Position numbers and translations under genes: made by a program
The notes under the pieces: generated by a model
The model's database searches: none
Told to the model about the DNA's origin: nothing
Seen by the model: only the letters and a program-made list of their open reading frames with translations
DNA from: Dipteris shenzhenensis
Lineage: Eukaryota > Polypodiophyta > Polypodiopsida > Gleicheniales
DNA: 64,000 nt
Reading direction: 5' to 3' (one strand)
NCBI GenBank assembly: GCA_047967505.1
Contig: CM106538.1
Shown: piece after piece, positions 23,526 through 35,988 of the stretch
How positions within the stretch are numbered: the stretch's first letter is position 1
Layout: each line of letters starts with the position of its first letter

Positions 23526-23740
23526 GATTAGGTAGTGACCAATGTAATCCATAAGTGAGTTAGGGGCACTTTTCTCTCACTAGAGATTTCCCCCCCTAAC
23601 CACAGTTAGTGGGTTAGTGTGGTTTTGTCACTTAGACAAAACCACCTCCACTCTTGTATCTCACTATCTTATCTATTGCATATCCTACATTTTCCTCTCC
23701 AGCTCTCTTGCTTCTTGCTTGTCTACTTCTCTCTGACATT

Positions 23741-23752
23741 TGGTATTAGGGC
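23741..23752 (+). other. Degenerate primer-binding site
   Basis: TGGTATTAGGGC differs from the canonical TGGTATCAGAGC at two positions. It lies two bases after the LTR-like CA end, as usual in plant copia elements. Confidence 0.7.
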
Positions 23753-23901
23753 AAGACAAGCTCCGGGATGAACTCCTTCTAGCTTCGACCAGCTCCTTCT
23801 GTTGCACAACAACCCTTTGCCATAGAGCTTCATCCGTACATGCTACTCAGCACCATACTTCAATACAGATTTTGACACTCAAGCATTTGTACTTGCTCCA
23901 G

Positions 23902-24281
23902 CATCCGTAACTGCATGTATAATTGTACTTCATCTGTCTGTACCGTCGTACATACATCGGTACATACATACATCCGTAACTGCATGTATAATTGTACTTC
24001 ATCTGTCTGTACCGTCGTACATACATCGGTTAGCTTTCCCTACTAGTGCACATGCGCTACCCTCTGTACAATGAATCTACAAGCACCGTACTTGTTTGTA
24101 CATGTAGTCCGTATGCTACAGTTCTTTCGTATGCTGCTTGATTGTCTGTACCGTCGTACATACATCGGTTAGCTTTCCCTACTAGTGCACATGCGCTACC
24201 CTCTGTACAATGAATCTACAAGCACCGTACTTGTTTGTACATGTAGTCCGTATGCTACAGTTCTTTCGTATGCTGCTTGAT
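23902..24281 (+). repeat. Nested tandem repeats in the copia leader
   Basis: A 69-bp unit starts at 23902 and 23971. A 139-bp unit starts at 24004 and 24143 and appears almost identical in both copies. The two overlap and share 'tgtctgtaccgtcgtacata'. The stretch is very rich in the palindromic tetramer GTAC. Confidence 0.9.
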
Positions 24282-24944
24282 TGTACATTTCGTTATCCGT
24301 ACAATCACCGCACATGACTGTATTATATAGTGTACATGTCTGTACACATCTATGTGCAACAGTTTGTACATCTTGTATAACTTGTACGAGACAGCTTCTT
24401 CATTTGCAGGACTTGTGGTGAAGAAGGCCTTCTGTGTAGGTTCTTTTCTTTGTAGGGTCACCTTCCAGGGTCTTCTTGCAAGTGCATTTTGCAAGAATAG
24501 CCATTGTTTGGCAATTTTGTTGGAAGAGAATTTGGGGTAGATTTTCTTGCTTTGCAGATAAATATGCAAATTTGGGGCTTTTGCAGGCAAATTGCAAATT
24601 TCGGGGCTTTCAGTAAATTTGCCCTCTTTCGATTGCAATTTCCCACAAGAATTTGGGGCTTTTGGCATTTGGATGCAATTTGGCAGTGTACAAGCTGTTT
24701 GGCATCTTTGTAGGCAGTTTTGGACTCAGTTTAACTAACATTGTAGACATTTACCATTTTTGCAGTGTTATTTTGGTAGTTTTTGGGCATTTGCAGGACA
24801 TTGGGTGCATTTTGAGCCTTTGATTGGCTGTGACAGTGAGCTATCATTGTGGAGAGATTTTTTGGCAGATTTGGGTTGTCCATCTGAGATCCCAGGAAGA
24901 AGTATTCTTGTCACATTTGCTGCATTTTGTTTTCTTTGGTAGTT

Positions 24945-25853
24945 ATGGCCCAAAGCAATCCCAATGAAGTGTTTGGCATCCTCACACAAGAGAATAAGTT
25001 AGATGGCACCAATTACTCCTTATGGAGTTTTATGGTTTGTAATATCTTAGTTGGCAAGCACCTTTGGGATTATGTCAATGAGGATGAGCCACACCCGGAG
25101 AATGTGGTTGCACCTACCACTCCTCCTCAACAAGGTGCAAGACAAGTGGTAGGTGCAGCAGCTGCTGCAGTGGCGGTGACTCCTACATAGGATCAAAAAA
25201 AGGTGGGATTCACGTGATGCACTAGCACTTTCAGCTATCTCCCTTTATGTCAAAAGGTTTATCATTCCGCACATTCGGTCATGCAAGACCTCAAAGGCAA
25301 CTTGGGATATTTTGGAGAGCATGTTTGCAGCTAGAAATGATGCCAGGGTCTCTTTCCTAAAGAGAGAGCTATCTCACACACATATGGATGAGGGTGACTC
25401 AATGAATGATCACCTCACCAAGCTTCAGGATTTGAGGGAACATTTCTTGAATATAGATGAGATTATTCCTGATTCAGAGATGATTACCACCACTCTAAAT
25501 TCTCTTCCTGAGTTGTATCTCGGTTTTCATACCTCGCTGAGTTTGTCATTGAGGGGAGGTGGCAATCCTCTCTCTTTTCATGAGTTGGTAGGATTCTTAT
25601 TGTTGACAGGAGGAGCAAACTAGGAAGAACATGGCCACACATGCTGGAGAGCATGCCGTGCTTTCAAAATTCAAGCCCAACGGGAAAGGGTAGCGAAAGC
25701 AACACGCAAATCAGCCTACACATTAGCATAAAGCTAATTTTGGACAGCCCTCTCACAAGGCTAAAGGTGATGCAGAGAAGCCAAAGAGGAAGGGTATTTG
25801 TCAATACTGCAAATAGCCATCTCACTACATTAGCGAATGCAATAAGAGAATAG
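24945..25853 (+). pseudogene. gag: copia gag with disabled zinc knuckle
   Basis: ATG at 24945 opens 'MAQSNPNEVFGIL', then the gag signature 'LDGTNYSLWSFMV'. A stop falls at 25188. The capsid continues at 25312-25623 with 'EGDSMNDHLTKLQDLREHF' and 'LNSLPELYLGFHTSL', typical of UBN2-type gag. Near 25791-25850 the zinc knuckle reads CQYCK, stop, PSHYISEC: the C-C-H-C ligands survive but a stop sits in the middle. Confidence 0.85.
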
Positions 25854-25879
25854 CAAAAGAAAAGAAAAAGGATTCGAGT

Positions 25880-26287
25880 ATGGCTGTCTCAGATGCATCA
25901 TCCCGTCATGCACATGAAGGAGCTGATGTTACAGCCAGCTTTGTGGAAGAGGATTATGCCTTTTTGTCTTGCATTTTAGATTTTCAAGTGGCTGATCTAG
26001 ATACTACAACCACTCTTGAGGATGCTTTCCTGACTTGTAGCTATGACCCTTCGAAGGATGCATTCACCTTCAATGTCAGTGAGATATTGAACACATGGTA
26101 TTTTGATACTAGTGCATCCAAGCACATCACTTCTAGGAAGAGTCTTTTTGCATCTCTCCATGCACCACCTGCTGGAAAGAGGGTGACTTATGCAAATAAT
26201 TCTCTTATCTATTCCTCCTCAAGATGTAGTGGGTGCTTTTCCTTAACTCCAAGACTTCTCTATTCCTCTCAAGGGCATTCATTTTAG
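25880..26287 (+). pseudogene. pol: copia protease start, active site mutated
   Basis: A 135-residue frame contains 'TWYFDTSASKHITSRKSLF', the copia protease entry in which the catalytic D-[ST]-G has become D-T-S, removing the essential Gly. The frame then leaves the family pattern after 'GKRVTYANNS' and stops. Confidence 0.75.
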
Positions 26288-27095
26288 CATGTTCACAAGT
26301 GACCTCCATTCGAGAGCCAGCATGAAGGATGTATTTGATATGCATGAATTTCTTAGGGAGACATTGACAAAGTTGCCAAGATCATAGGCATTCTTATTCT
26401 ATCATTGGCCATAATTTGATATATAGGCCAACTTAACCGTTCACAATAACTTGTGGCGTTTATTTTGACTCAATCATTGGTAACACGTAGTCATTTACTA
26501 ATCGACTAGTCTTTAATCCAAATGGACTTCTCTCTTTTATGCATATTCTCTTGTTTCCTTTACCATGTTTTTGGTCTTTGCTTTTTATAAGGGATGATCT
26601 ACAACTTAACAGGGGGAATGATCAAGGATCTAACTTGTACTCATTTACAAACTCACTGCACAGTCATTGTGTTCACATGTGCATACTATGATATTATCAA
26701 ATTTTCCTTTTAAGTCTTGGTTGCTATCCCAAACACGTTCGTCATGTCTTCCATTGTCTTCTTCGCACCCCTTTGCCAGCATCATGTACCATGTCGTCTT
26801 CGGCATCTTCATCTGCCAATAGAATGTGAAGGCTGTTGGAATCATTTTTCACATGAACACCAATAGTCGCGTCCCCGATTGAGCCGCCGCCTCCTAACTG
26901 AGGATCCTCCTCCTCGACTGAGGATCTCTCCCCCACCGAGCATCCTCCTCCTTGATCTCCTCCAAGCTTGGCTCCCATTGCCTCCAAGTTCGGCTTCTAC
27001 ATCCTCCAAGCTTAAGCTCCATGCCAATCTCTATAGAAAGTTCACTCAAGGGCATTCCTTTTAGCACGTCCATGAGTCAGCTCCATTGGAGGGAA
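26250..27095. repeat. Direct repeat pair flanking ~0.75 kb
   Basis: 26267-26320 and 27046-27095 share 'ctcaagggcattc.ttttagca.gt' followed by 'agt.a.ctccatt.gag'. Between them lies an unrelated spacer including a GA/CT-rich stretch (26.75-27.0 kb). The copia homology ends at the first copy. Confidence 0.6.
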
Positions 27096-27164
27096 GTCTT
27101 TATGCAAGCCTATTTACTATCCATATGACCTTCACTGAAATAGGCAGTGCATTGATGTGCTACC

Positions 27165-27464
27165 TATTGTGGTGGGAGGAGCATAAAAAATGTCACCCCA
27201 CTACAAGCCATTTCATGCTTAAGAGAGTCACCCATTTGAAGCTAAAGAGAGATCCATTTGACGCTTGTGACATCAAAATGGACAATGTGTCAATGCTCTA
27301 CCCATTTTGGTGTCACAAGCATCAAATGGGTCTCCTCTTTACAGTTATGAAGGGTAACACATTAGAGAGACAAAGGAGCAATTTGGATGCCCTTTCCATC
27401 AAAATGGCCTACACATCAACACATTGCCCATTTCGGTGGAAAGGGCATCCAAAAAGATCCTTTG
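27165..27464. repeat. Cluster of matched short inverted repeats (hairpins)
   Basis: Hairpin A: arms 27251-27281 and 27302-27332 pair at 28 of 31 positions with a 20-base loop. Weaker pairing extends outward to about 27243 and 27345. Hairpin B: arms 27382-27407 and 27428-27453 pair at 24 of 26 positions, also with a 20-base loop, extending to about 27371 and 27464. Both have 'atcaaaatgg' at the loop end of the 5' arm and 'ccattt.ggtg' opening the 3' arm. A weaker third foldback lies near 27165-27215. Confidence 0.75.
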
Positions 27465-27973
27465 TATTACAGGCACATTGAATGGTGGGAGGCAACAAAG
27501 TAGTACCTTGCAACAAGGTCACAGGCGAACAATTGAAGACAAATCATGAAAGGGGTTGTCAATGAAAATAGATCAGAGAAGAGGACACAGACATTGATTT
27601 TGACACATATATTGGTTCTTACACAGATATTAGTTATCAACACAACGCTCCATATACGACAAAGAATGAAAAGCACATCATGTCAAAAACAACATTATCT
27701 AGATAGTTGATGACAAGTAGGGGTGAGAGAAGGGATGCCAAGGTAGGAGCTTGGAGGAGGGTCATAGCTCAAAGAGCCCGGGAGAGGGAAGGAATGTTGA
27801 GGTTGGGGCTCGAAGGAGGGTCACACATCAGAGAGCTCGAGGAGAGGGAAGGAATGCCATGGTGGATGACAGACTAATTGCTTGTAGAAAAGCTTATGCA
27901 GGAACCAAACAACTCCACAAGTCTCATTCGTGCATTGAATTCAACTAGCTTTCCTTTCCATGCCTCAACTGTA

Positions 27974-29145
27974 GCTATGACAATGTTTAAATTGACCAAT
28001 GCAACATATGCAATGTCATACATACCAAGAAAAGGGAAACTTTACCTTCCTAAGAATAAAAGAGAAAAGTGATACTTAAAAGCTCAAGGAAAATTCCTTA
28101 GATAAAAAAGCCTTAAATAATAATTAAAGTTATAATCAATGTAGCATGATGGTCTAGCTCAATACGTATGACATTTTCTTGGGAGATGGGGTTAATTAAA
28201 CATTACTACAAAGACCTGACATTCATGTAAGGCGTTCTCTCTAAATGTGATATATAATGTTGGAGTCCACAACTTCGCATGTAACCAAATTTCATACCGA
28301 AGTTATAGCATATAAGTACAATTGATGTCTTGTTGCCAAGGCAAGGAGTCCCAATGCCTCTACTCAGATTATCCCTCTTTGCCCTTGACAAAAAGGCCAA
28401 TTAAATTATCCATGTACATAAGGATCCACTGACAACAACGAGAGCACGACACCTGTCTTTCAAAGTTGCAAGACTCATGTACATGGCTATACCAATGTTT
28501 AAACTGACCAATGCAACATATGCATGCTGATGCGCAATGCCATACATACCAAGACTTCTCGTTCCTAAAAATAAAAGATGAAAGTTATATACACCTTTGT
28601 ACAACTACAATATATCCAATCGTCCAATTGTACGACGAAAGTTATACTTAAAAGCTCAATGAAAAATCCTTAAATAAAAAGCACTTAGACAAGAATTAAA
28701 GTTAGAATCAGTGGAACATGATGCAATAATCACAGGTCTAGCTTAGTACGTAAGACCTTTTCTTGGGAGATGGGGTCAATTGAACATGACAAACCTAACA
28801 TTCATGTAAGGCCTTCTCTAATTGTGATATATAATGTTGGAGTCCACTTGCAATTAAAACTTTGCGTTAACCAAATTTCATATGTAAGTTATATCATGAA
28901 GTACAATTGATGCCTTGTTACCAAGGCAAACAGTCCCAATACCTCCACTCAAATAATCCCTCTTTGCCCTTGTAAAAACCAGTTACACTTTCTGATGTAC
29001 ATAAGGATCCACTGACAACGGGAGCACATGACACCTATCTTTCAGAGCTGCAAGACTCATAATGCTAGCCCACCACATTCTGACCAGCAGCACCCATATT
29101 TTTATATAATGCCATGGCTATACCAATGTTTAAACTAACCAATGC
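27974..29145 (+). repeat. Two tandem copies of a ~0.6-kb repeat (array 1)
   Basis: Landmarks recur at ~580-base spacing: 'cattcatgtaaggc' (28221 and 28799), 'ttgttaccaaggcaa' type, 'ttatccctctttgcccttg', 'taccaatgtttaaact'. Each unit has 'gaaagttatacttaaaagctca' and 'cacaggtctagct'. The same unit makes array 2 at 52.6-53.8 kb. No frame is conserved among copies. Confidence 0.88.
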
Positions 29146-29239
29146 AACACATGAATTGGGTAGCCGACCCAGTCCACCCAAAACGATCGATTGGGGGTCG
29201 GTCCCGACCTTCCTCCTCCTTTAGCTTCCTTCTTGCTTC

Positions 29240-29275
29240 CATTTTGTCACATTTAGTATTAGAGCAAGCTGTAGC
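29240..29275 (+). other. Possible decayed retroelement primer site
   Basis: 'cacatttagtattagagcaag' resembles the LTR-end/primer-site junction at 23735-23757 ('gacatttggtattagggcaag'). No gag-like sequence follows, so this would be only a remnant. Confidence 0.35.
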
Positions 29276-29279
29276 TTGC

Positions 29280-30784
29280 TTCCCAATGCCTCTTATGCCC
29301 TTGGGCATGACTGCTGTTATATTAAACTAACACTGATATGAAGAAAGTTACCGTGAATATTGTTGCAAAGAAAGAGTCTACAAAGATTTGCATGGAGCAA
29401 TGTGAGGAGGCTATTAGTGAATTTGCAGGGGAAAGATGATGGTGTGTTTCTTGGTATGGTGTTCATCGTCGGCAAGATCACTTGGAAGGGCTGTCAGCAC
29501 ATGGCCAAGGCTTTTCTTGACTTGGCGGGGTTCCATTGTCAAGGTTGGCCTCGTCTTGTGGCTGGTCGTCCACATGGTGGACCCTGTGATGGCCTTGTGC
29601 GGCCAGTCTCTGCCCCCCTAGTTTGTCCGCCCTCTGACATGAAGCCAACAAAAACACTAGCACTCTGTAAATTTCTCTCCACACAGGTCTCCCTACTTCC
29701 CTTGGGTTGTAAGCTTTATTTTTATGCTTCTATCTCTAGAGTGATACTTGCCCCATCATTTTTCTCTTGTAATTTGATATGGGTTTGAGTGGTGTGTGAT
29801 AACTAGGATTATACTTAGTTTTTCCAATGTTTCCGTGCTCTGGCTTTATTGATGGCTCTTTAGACATTTCTTTTGTTATAAGCACACTATTCAAAATATT
29901 TGGACTTGTGTAAGGTCCAATTTTAAAACTGGACTAAGGAAAAGTCTAAAATTCACGAATACACTACTAATGAAGCTTTTAAATCTAACTTTTAAAACCA
30001 AAGTTTAGTGAGAAAACTAAATACTTGCTGAGATTATGAAAATACTTCCTATGATGAATATTGTGCTAATGATGAATAGTGTGCTAATCCAAGTTTTAAA
30101 GATTAACCAAATATTTGATATGATTTTTTAAGATTAAACAAATAATTTTTAAGATTAACCAATAATGATACAAGTCAAAAAATTTCCATGAACATCAATT
30201 GTAGTTTCTATCATTTCTTAAGAACATCAATAGATGACCAATCCTCTTAGAAAAGTGATGCACATATACATGTTCTTGGTGTTAAAATACACCCTTAAGT
30301 ATAAAATCAATTAAATTTAAACAATTACTATACACACTAATAAGAGTAAAGACATCAAAACAAATGAAAAACAAAGTACTTGATCATACATATTAATGAG
30401 AGCCAAAATAGATTGCTTTATTCCAATATTCTTTTAAATTGAAGTTCAAAGCTCTTGACTACCACATTCGTGGGTACCAAGCTCTTCAATGGATCTTGAC
30501 TAACACCAAGGTCTGACTAGTAGGGTGGTATACTGGCTACTCTAGAGGATTAGGGTCCTAATTACAAAGCTGCTCTGGAGTATGCTTTACATTAATCTTC
30601 AAGCTTTGAGGTTCTGGCTCATTGCTTGCCCCACCTTCTTCACTTCCCTGTCCTTCAAATGAGATGTTGGGTGGCTTACTAGGTTTAAATTTCTCTTATT
30701 TTTCCACTTTTATAGGTTTCCCTTTTCTTGTGACGTGATGGAATACTTCTTAGAGTCATCAGTCTCTGAGCCACTAGCTGCTTT

Positions 30785-30822
<38 letters not shown>

Positions 30823-32250
30823 TTGGCACTTTTACCTTCAAAGAACGTAGTGTGATTGTAATACGTGTCAAAATACTAGGTTTGATGGGGGGTATCAATG
30901 ACATTTACATTTACACCCTTCCATAGAAATTTTCGAGTAGAGCGAAACCCATTCGGTATAGTGCTACACCCATCCATCCTTCAGTAAGTTTCCTAGCATC
31001 TCCTTAGTCAAGTTGGGTTCCATCGGCTTTCGATAGTCCACCATTGCCGCATCCAAGTCTACCTTTTTTGACTCAAAGTAAATGAGCTCCACAACCTTTA
31101 TAGGAATTTAAAGAGGACCAAAACGCCTTTTTAAGAAATAAACCAAGAAAGGCTACAAGACTTGAGTGGCCGTGCCTTTCAGGATGTTCATGGGATGATG
31201 ATGAACTATACCATGATATACTTTTGAAATTGGATACCCAATTACAACTGTCAAACTAGCATACAAGGGATCCCTTTGTGCTTTTGTCACAAAGAGGACC
31301 AACGTGATATTTTCTTGTCTGCCAAAGGACCTTGGATGATAAACTATACAAGATCAACTATCCCCGATACTCCAAGATCCTATAACTCATCCATGAAAAA
31401 CACACATGCTTCTCCCAAGCACCAGTGGTCATTGCCATGAAGCACTCTGTATCAATGCCATTGATGTGTGCAGATTTTGTATCATCCTTTGATAACAAGA
31501 TATTATAGAAGAAGCTACAAGAAGAACTAGCTATACTATACCTAGCACAATGTGCTCCAAGATCGTCTTCTTGATCTATACATACTCTTTCTCTATAACC
31601 TTTGGCATTTTTTCTTTTAGATCCTTTGTTGGTGTGGCATCCACATCCATTGAACTCAGCCACTTTTTAGACCACATCTTGTCACAATCAAGTGACTAAG
31701 GCCAAATGTTTTTTTCTTATTGACATTAACTGATTTACCGCGGCCAACTCATCATCCAAACTTAGTATAAATAGTTTTGTCGAGAGAGCAACTTCACTTT
31801 TGACCATTCGGGTGACCACTTCACCCAAGTGGCTATGCTTGCTCTTCTTTCCAAAGAAGCAGTCACCACTAAGGATCTGTTGGCATATGTCCTTTGTATT
31901 TCATTTGGAACATTCCTTAATGGTCTCCACCAAAGAGCCACCAAATGACAGAGATCTGTTTTATTATTGCTTTCTTCTAATCTACTATATGCTTTGGTAC
32001 TTCATAGGATATCTTCCCTATTTTATATGATTGAAAGGTTGACTCCTCATGAAACACAATGCAAGTATATTTCCTATATCTTGCAATGACTTGGTTGTAT
32101 ATCGCCTGTATATCGTTTACTTGGATACTTGGTTGTATATCGCCTGTATATCGTTTACTACACCCTTCAAGCATTAGTAGAAGCGACTTCTCTTTGCCAT
32201 GTATTCAGATGTAGGTCTCTTTGCCTTTAGTATTTGTAGTTTGCCACATC
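29280..32250. other. Spacer, no gene recognised
   Basis: AT-rich with short frames only. It holds a (CT)n run at 30788-30820 and a 38-bp tandem duplication at about 32085-32160 ('acttggttgtatatcgcctg' twice). The 142-residue frame at 29360-29788 shows no domain and has a shadow frame on the other strand. Confidence 0.5.
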
Positions 32251-32765
32251 CATTAGGAAAAAGTGGAGCTCATTTTGGGGCCTTGTAAGAAATTCATGAA
32301 ATTTTCATTTTCTTGGCTCAAAACTAAAAAGTTATAGAGTGAGAAGTATAAATTTATGCGGTCGAGCATTGAATTGGAGATATAAATCGTGAAATAGATA
32401 AACTAACATTTTGAAGTTCCCTCTTGAGTGTTTTTTAGTGTGTCATAAATGCTATGTCCAAGGACCCAAATGATTTTCTACTATTTTGGTTCAGAATTTG
32501 GTGGTTTCGGCATCACCATTGTGTCCAACCCCCAAAATGACTTTTGAATCACTAAATGGCCTCTGAAAGTGATCAGAATGACCAAAACAGGTGCCTGATA
32601 GGAGTGTGCCATTTATGACACATTAAAAAATGCTCGAGTAGGAACTTTGAAATGTCAGTTTATTTATTTCGGGATTTGGTGTAGCATTTATGACACACTA
32701 GAAAACAGAGTCTATTTTTTGTCTAACCTAAAAGGACCCAAAATGAGCTCCATTTTTTCCTAATG
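32251..32765. mobile_element. MITE-like foldback element with nested inverted repeats
   Basis: Ends 32251-32282 and 32734-32765 are inverted copies of 32 bases with two or three mismatches (cattaggaaaaa... and ...ttttttcctaatg). A second inverted pair lies inside: about 32391-32452 and 32608-32672, sharing 'agtgtgtcataaatg' and 'aaagttcc'. A further 'gcatttatgacacacta' copy is at 32671-32688. There is no coding capacity. Size (515 bp) and structure fit a non-autonomous DNA transposon; the superfamily and target duplication are undetermined. Confidence 0.7.
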
Positions 32766-33825
32766 CGATCCATAACTCCCTTGCCTTTGTTAGGTCTCAT
32801 AAAGGGTTGAGCTTTTCTTCATTGAAAATGAACCAAATTCAACCAATATGATTCAAGAATGTACTTTAGTTGTTCTTAAATAGGCATATATAACAAATGA
32901 CTCATTGAAACCTTTCTATCCACTCAACCTGTGGTAAGTTTCCTTTTCATCCCTCATCAAGGGTGATCCTGCAAGCTTCACAAAAATGCTGCCCATCAAT
33001 GCGCTCAAACTTGCATCTGTCCAAGAACCTGCTCTTTGCCATCATATATCTCTTGTCGATTTCACTCCCATATCTGTTCTGGTACAATTAAGCTGACAAT
33101 TTCCAAATGTATCCCTCCTCTTCAAAGAGGATGTAAGTCTGCCATGCTTAAATAAAAATTCACAATTGCATCTTCTTCATTTGCATTCTCTTCATCACTA
33201 TCAAAATCCTTGCATTTTGTAAATAAGCTACACTCAAATGGCCTACATGTGGAGCTCGAGTTGTTTTGGGTTTCTTTGTCAGAATAGCTATACAAGTCAA
33301 ACATGTCCTAGAACGACTCCTTCATGTTCTTGTAGTTACAGCTAAAGATGGTGTTCTTGTAGTTATAGCCGGAGATGTTGTGGGGAGTACAACCCTGGAA
33401 CGAGATGGTACTAGTGGCACACTTACTATAGGTACTACAAAAACACTCGGTAATGCATCCTATATTTTTCTCAAAGATCCCAAGGCATCAAGTAATTTTG
33501 GATATCATCACACTTAATCTGGTACTGGTACAGCCTTCAAGAAGAACGTCTTGTCACTAACACATAACTTGTACACCAAATCTTCATCATTCTTGCGTTT
33601 GCACATAGCTTCCATCAAACCATTGTCTTGAATATTTATTCATGAGACTATTCTAGCATTTTATACTATTTTTGGACTATATCTAGAAAAATAAATAGTG
33701 TGCAAAATGAAGAATGAAGCATACAAGGGTTGTCAGCATGACAAAGCCCTAGTATGGCCACCCAACTAGGATTAAGCCACACACACACACAAACTTAACC
33801 CACTAGGTAGGGTTAGGGGTGCATG

Positions 33826-33866
<41 letters not shown>

Positions 33867-35988
33867 GTCATATCATCTATCGAGAGGGAGCTTTCTTGCA
33901 TGCATATTGCTAGGTAGACAATGAGTAGAAAATGGTTGGATATAGCTCATGTAGTGCATGATTGGAGAGTGTATACAAGTTGCAATTTCATGATAAAAAA
34001 ATTAAAATGAAATTGGTAGTGTTCTTTCTTTCCACTCATTTCCTTCACTAGTGGTTGTGCCTATCTTGATAAAGGGGCCACTTACTTTGGGATGAATACC
34101 ATCTCATCACTATGGCCCACCACACATGGACATATGTGGACCACCAAAGTCAATTACTATTCTAGTTCATCTTCTTCAATGCCTGGTGCCTAATGTCCAT
34201 GGAGTGCTATTGAGGAGGCCTGTGGAACTACATGGGACGTAGCAAGCTCAAGCACCTTCCCTTTGTCATTCGTCAAGAACACAAGAAATACTTCTCAATA
34301 TCTGAAGAATACTTGAAAGAGGTTCTTAATACGCACTAATGATTAAGTGCCTTTGCAATTAATTTGTTGAAGGCATCTTTCGAGGGTGTGGTGATGTGGG
34401 TAGATTTACTCAAGGAGATTATTGCAGAGTTTCCTTCCAAAACATTGCTGAAGGGAGCTCTTAATTTCATCCAAGCAAGCTTAACCTTGAGAAACCAATC
34501 CTATGAGCTAATAAGAAGGCTAGGGACATGTATGGTTAACCAAAACACCACAAGTCTCAACATTTCGAGATATCCCCAATGGGGAAAGATTCCAATAGCT
34601 TCATTAATTGGAATCATGTGATTGTATGTCGAGGCAATGAACAAATAGTTGAGGAAATAATCTCACAAAGCTAAGTTTTACACTCATCAATCACTCTTGA
34701 TGACAAGATGGATATCTCCTCTTTTGATCCAATTTTATGATGACTATTTCCTTCCCTTTTTCCGCTTGCATGGCTTTCCTCTTCTTCTATTTAGCATATA
34801 CGAACGCTCTTAAGGTGATATTATAGTGGTATCCCCAACAACAACGAGAGCAATATGAAGTGATGGAGGAAGTGGAGCATCAAACACCTAAGGTTCTTTT
34901 TTTTTTCAAAGAAGACCTAAGGTTCCTTGACAATGAGGTCTACAATCAGGGGCTTTCATCCCATGTGTTTTCATTCCCACCCCTGTAAGGTCAATTCGTT
35001 TGGCGATTTTATTAATGCACAACACAAGACAAACCCTCTGCTTGTTACAGTTCCCATTCTTAGATGTTTGTTCTTGCTTCCCACCCCCGATTTCGTGCAT
35101 GATGCAACGAAGGAAAATACATTTGCTAAAAAATATTTCCTTCTGCGCTGAAAATTTCGATGTGCTATGCGTTGTTTCTTCCAGACCACAAAGAAACTGC
35201 AAACTTCAAAAGTATCTCAGCAAAGCAGACGCTGCATGGCTGTCGACAGGAACATATCTCTAACCATGTGCCTATGTTTTTGTTTGGTGTTCTGTCTGGT
35301 GTTCTCTCGAAGATGTTTCAGCCAGACAATAAAAAGAAGGCACGGATAAGCGAAGAAAATCAAAATGAGTGCAATGCTCATCTCGGTCTCAAACCTGTGC
35401 CTGGATTATCCAAGTGATCCTTTCATAAACACACGTTGCAATTGGCAACAGAAAACAGCAAAGCGAAAAGTATAATACAGACGATCGTTAAAGGAATTTC
35501 CTCCATTTTTTAACTGAACATGAATCGATTCCGAACCGCAAGACATTGCCATCAGGTTTATCAAATAACAGGAGACGAGTCAATGTATATAGTCCCACGG
35601 AGAACAAGTAAGCGAGAACGAAAGGGATATTCCAGGAGACTGGCCAAAAATTAGTTGACCATATGTGTTCTCAACTGGATGACTTACAATGTTCGAGGAG
35701 AAGAAAGTAGAAACAGACGAAATACACATCAAAGCAGCGGCCAAAGATTAGTTGACCAGCAATGCTACCAGTTCGCACCTTGAAAAGCGGGGCAGAATGG
35801 ACGTTCAAGGAAAACAAAGCAGAAACAGACGAAACAGGATTTCGGCCATGAAAGCACAGATCAAGGCCCTTTCGCTCCTCGCTCCAAAGCTGCTACCCTG
35901 CAATAGATGATGAAATCTAGATTCCAGATCGCTTGATACGATGAAATTCATGCAAGAACTTTGTAAAACACTTGAAATCCAGATCGCT
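32766..35988. other. Spacer, no gene recognised
   Basis: AT-rich until about 34.9 kb, then nearer balanced composition. A (GT)n microsatellite lies at 33829-33863, preceded by a short (AC)n at 33780-33792. Open frames are short and mostly overlap on both strands. 34.9-36.0 kb may be 3'-flanking or UTR sequence of the following minus-strand ORF. Confidence 0.5.

Larger units (their letters stand above)
23530..26290 (+). mobile_element. Truncated Ty1/copia element with a long repeat-rich leader
   Basis: The part before 23738 matches 62935-63100 ('aagtgagtta.gggcactt', 'cctaaccacagtta', 'ttttgtcactt.gacaaaac'), consistent with LTR sequence of one family. After a CA end at 23738 and two spacer bases comes TGGTATTAGGGC (23741-23752), a mutated tRNA-iMet primer site. 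A ~1.2-kb leader follows, then gag and the start of protease. Sequence ends in protease near 26285; integrase, reverse transcriptase and a 3' LTR are not seen nearby. Confidence 0.75.

Noticed and set aside
29360-29788. 142-residue plus-strand frame
   Set aside because: No recognisable domain, shadow frame on the other strand, and adjacent retroelement-like sequence.
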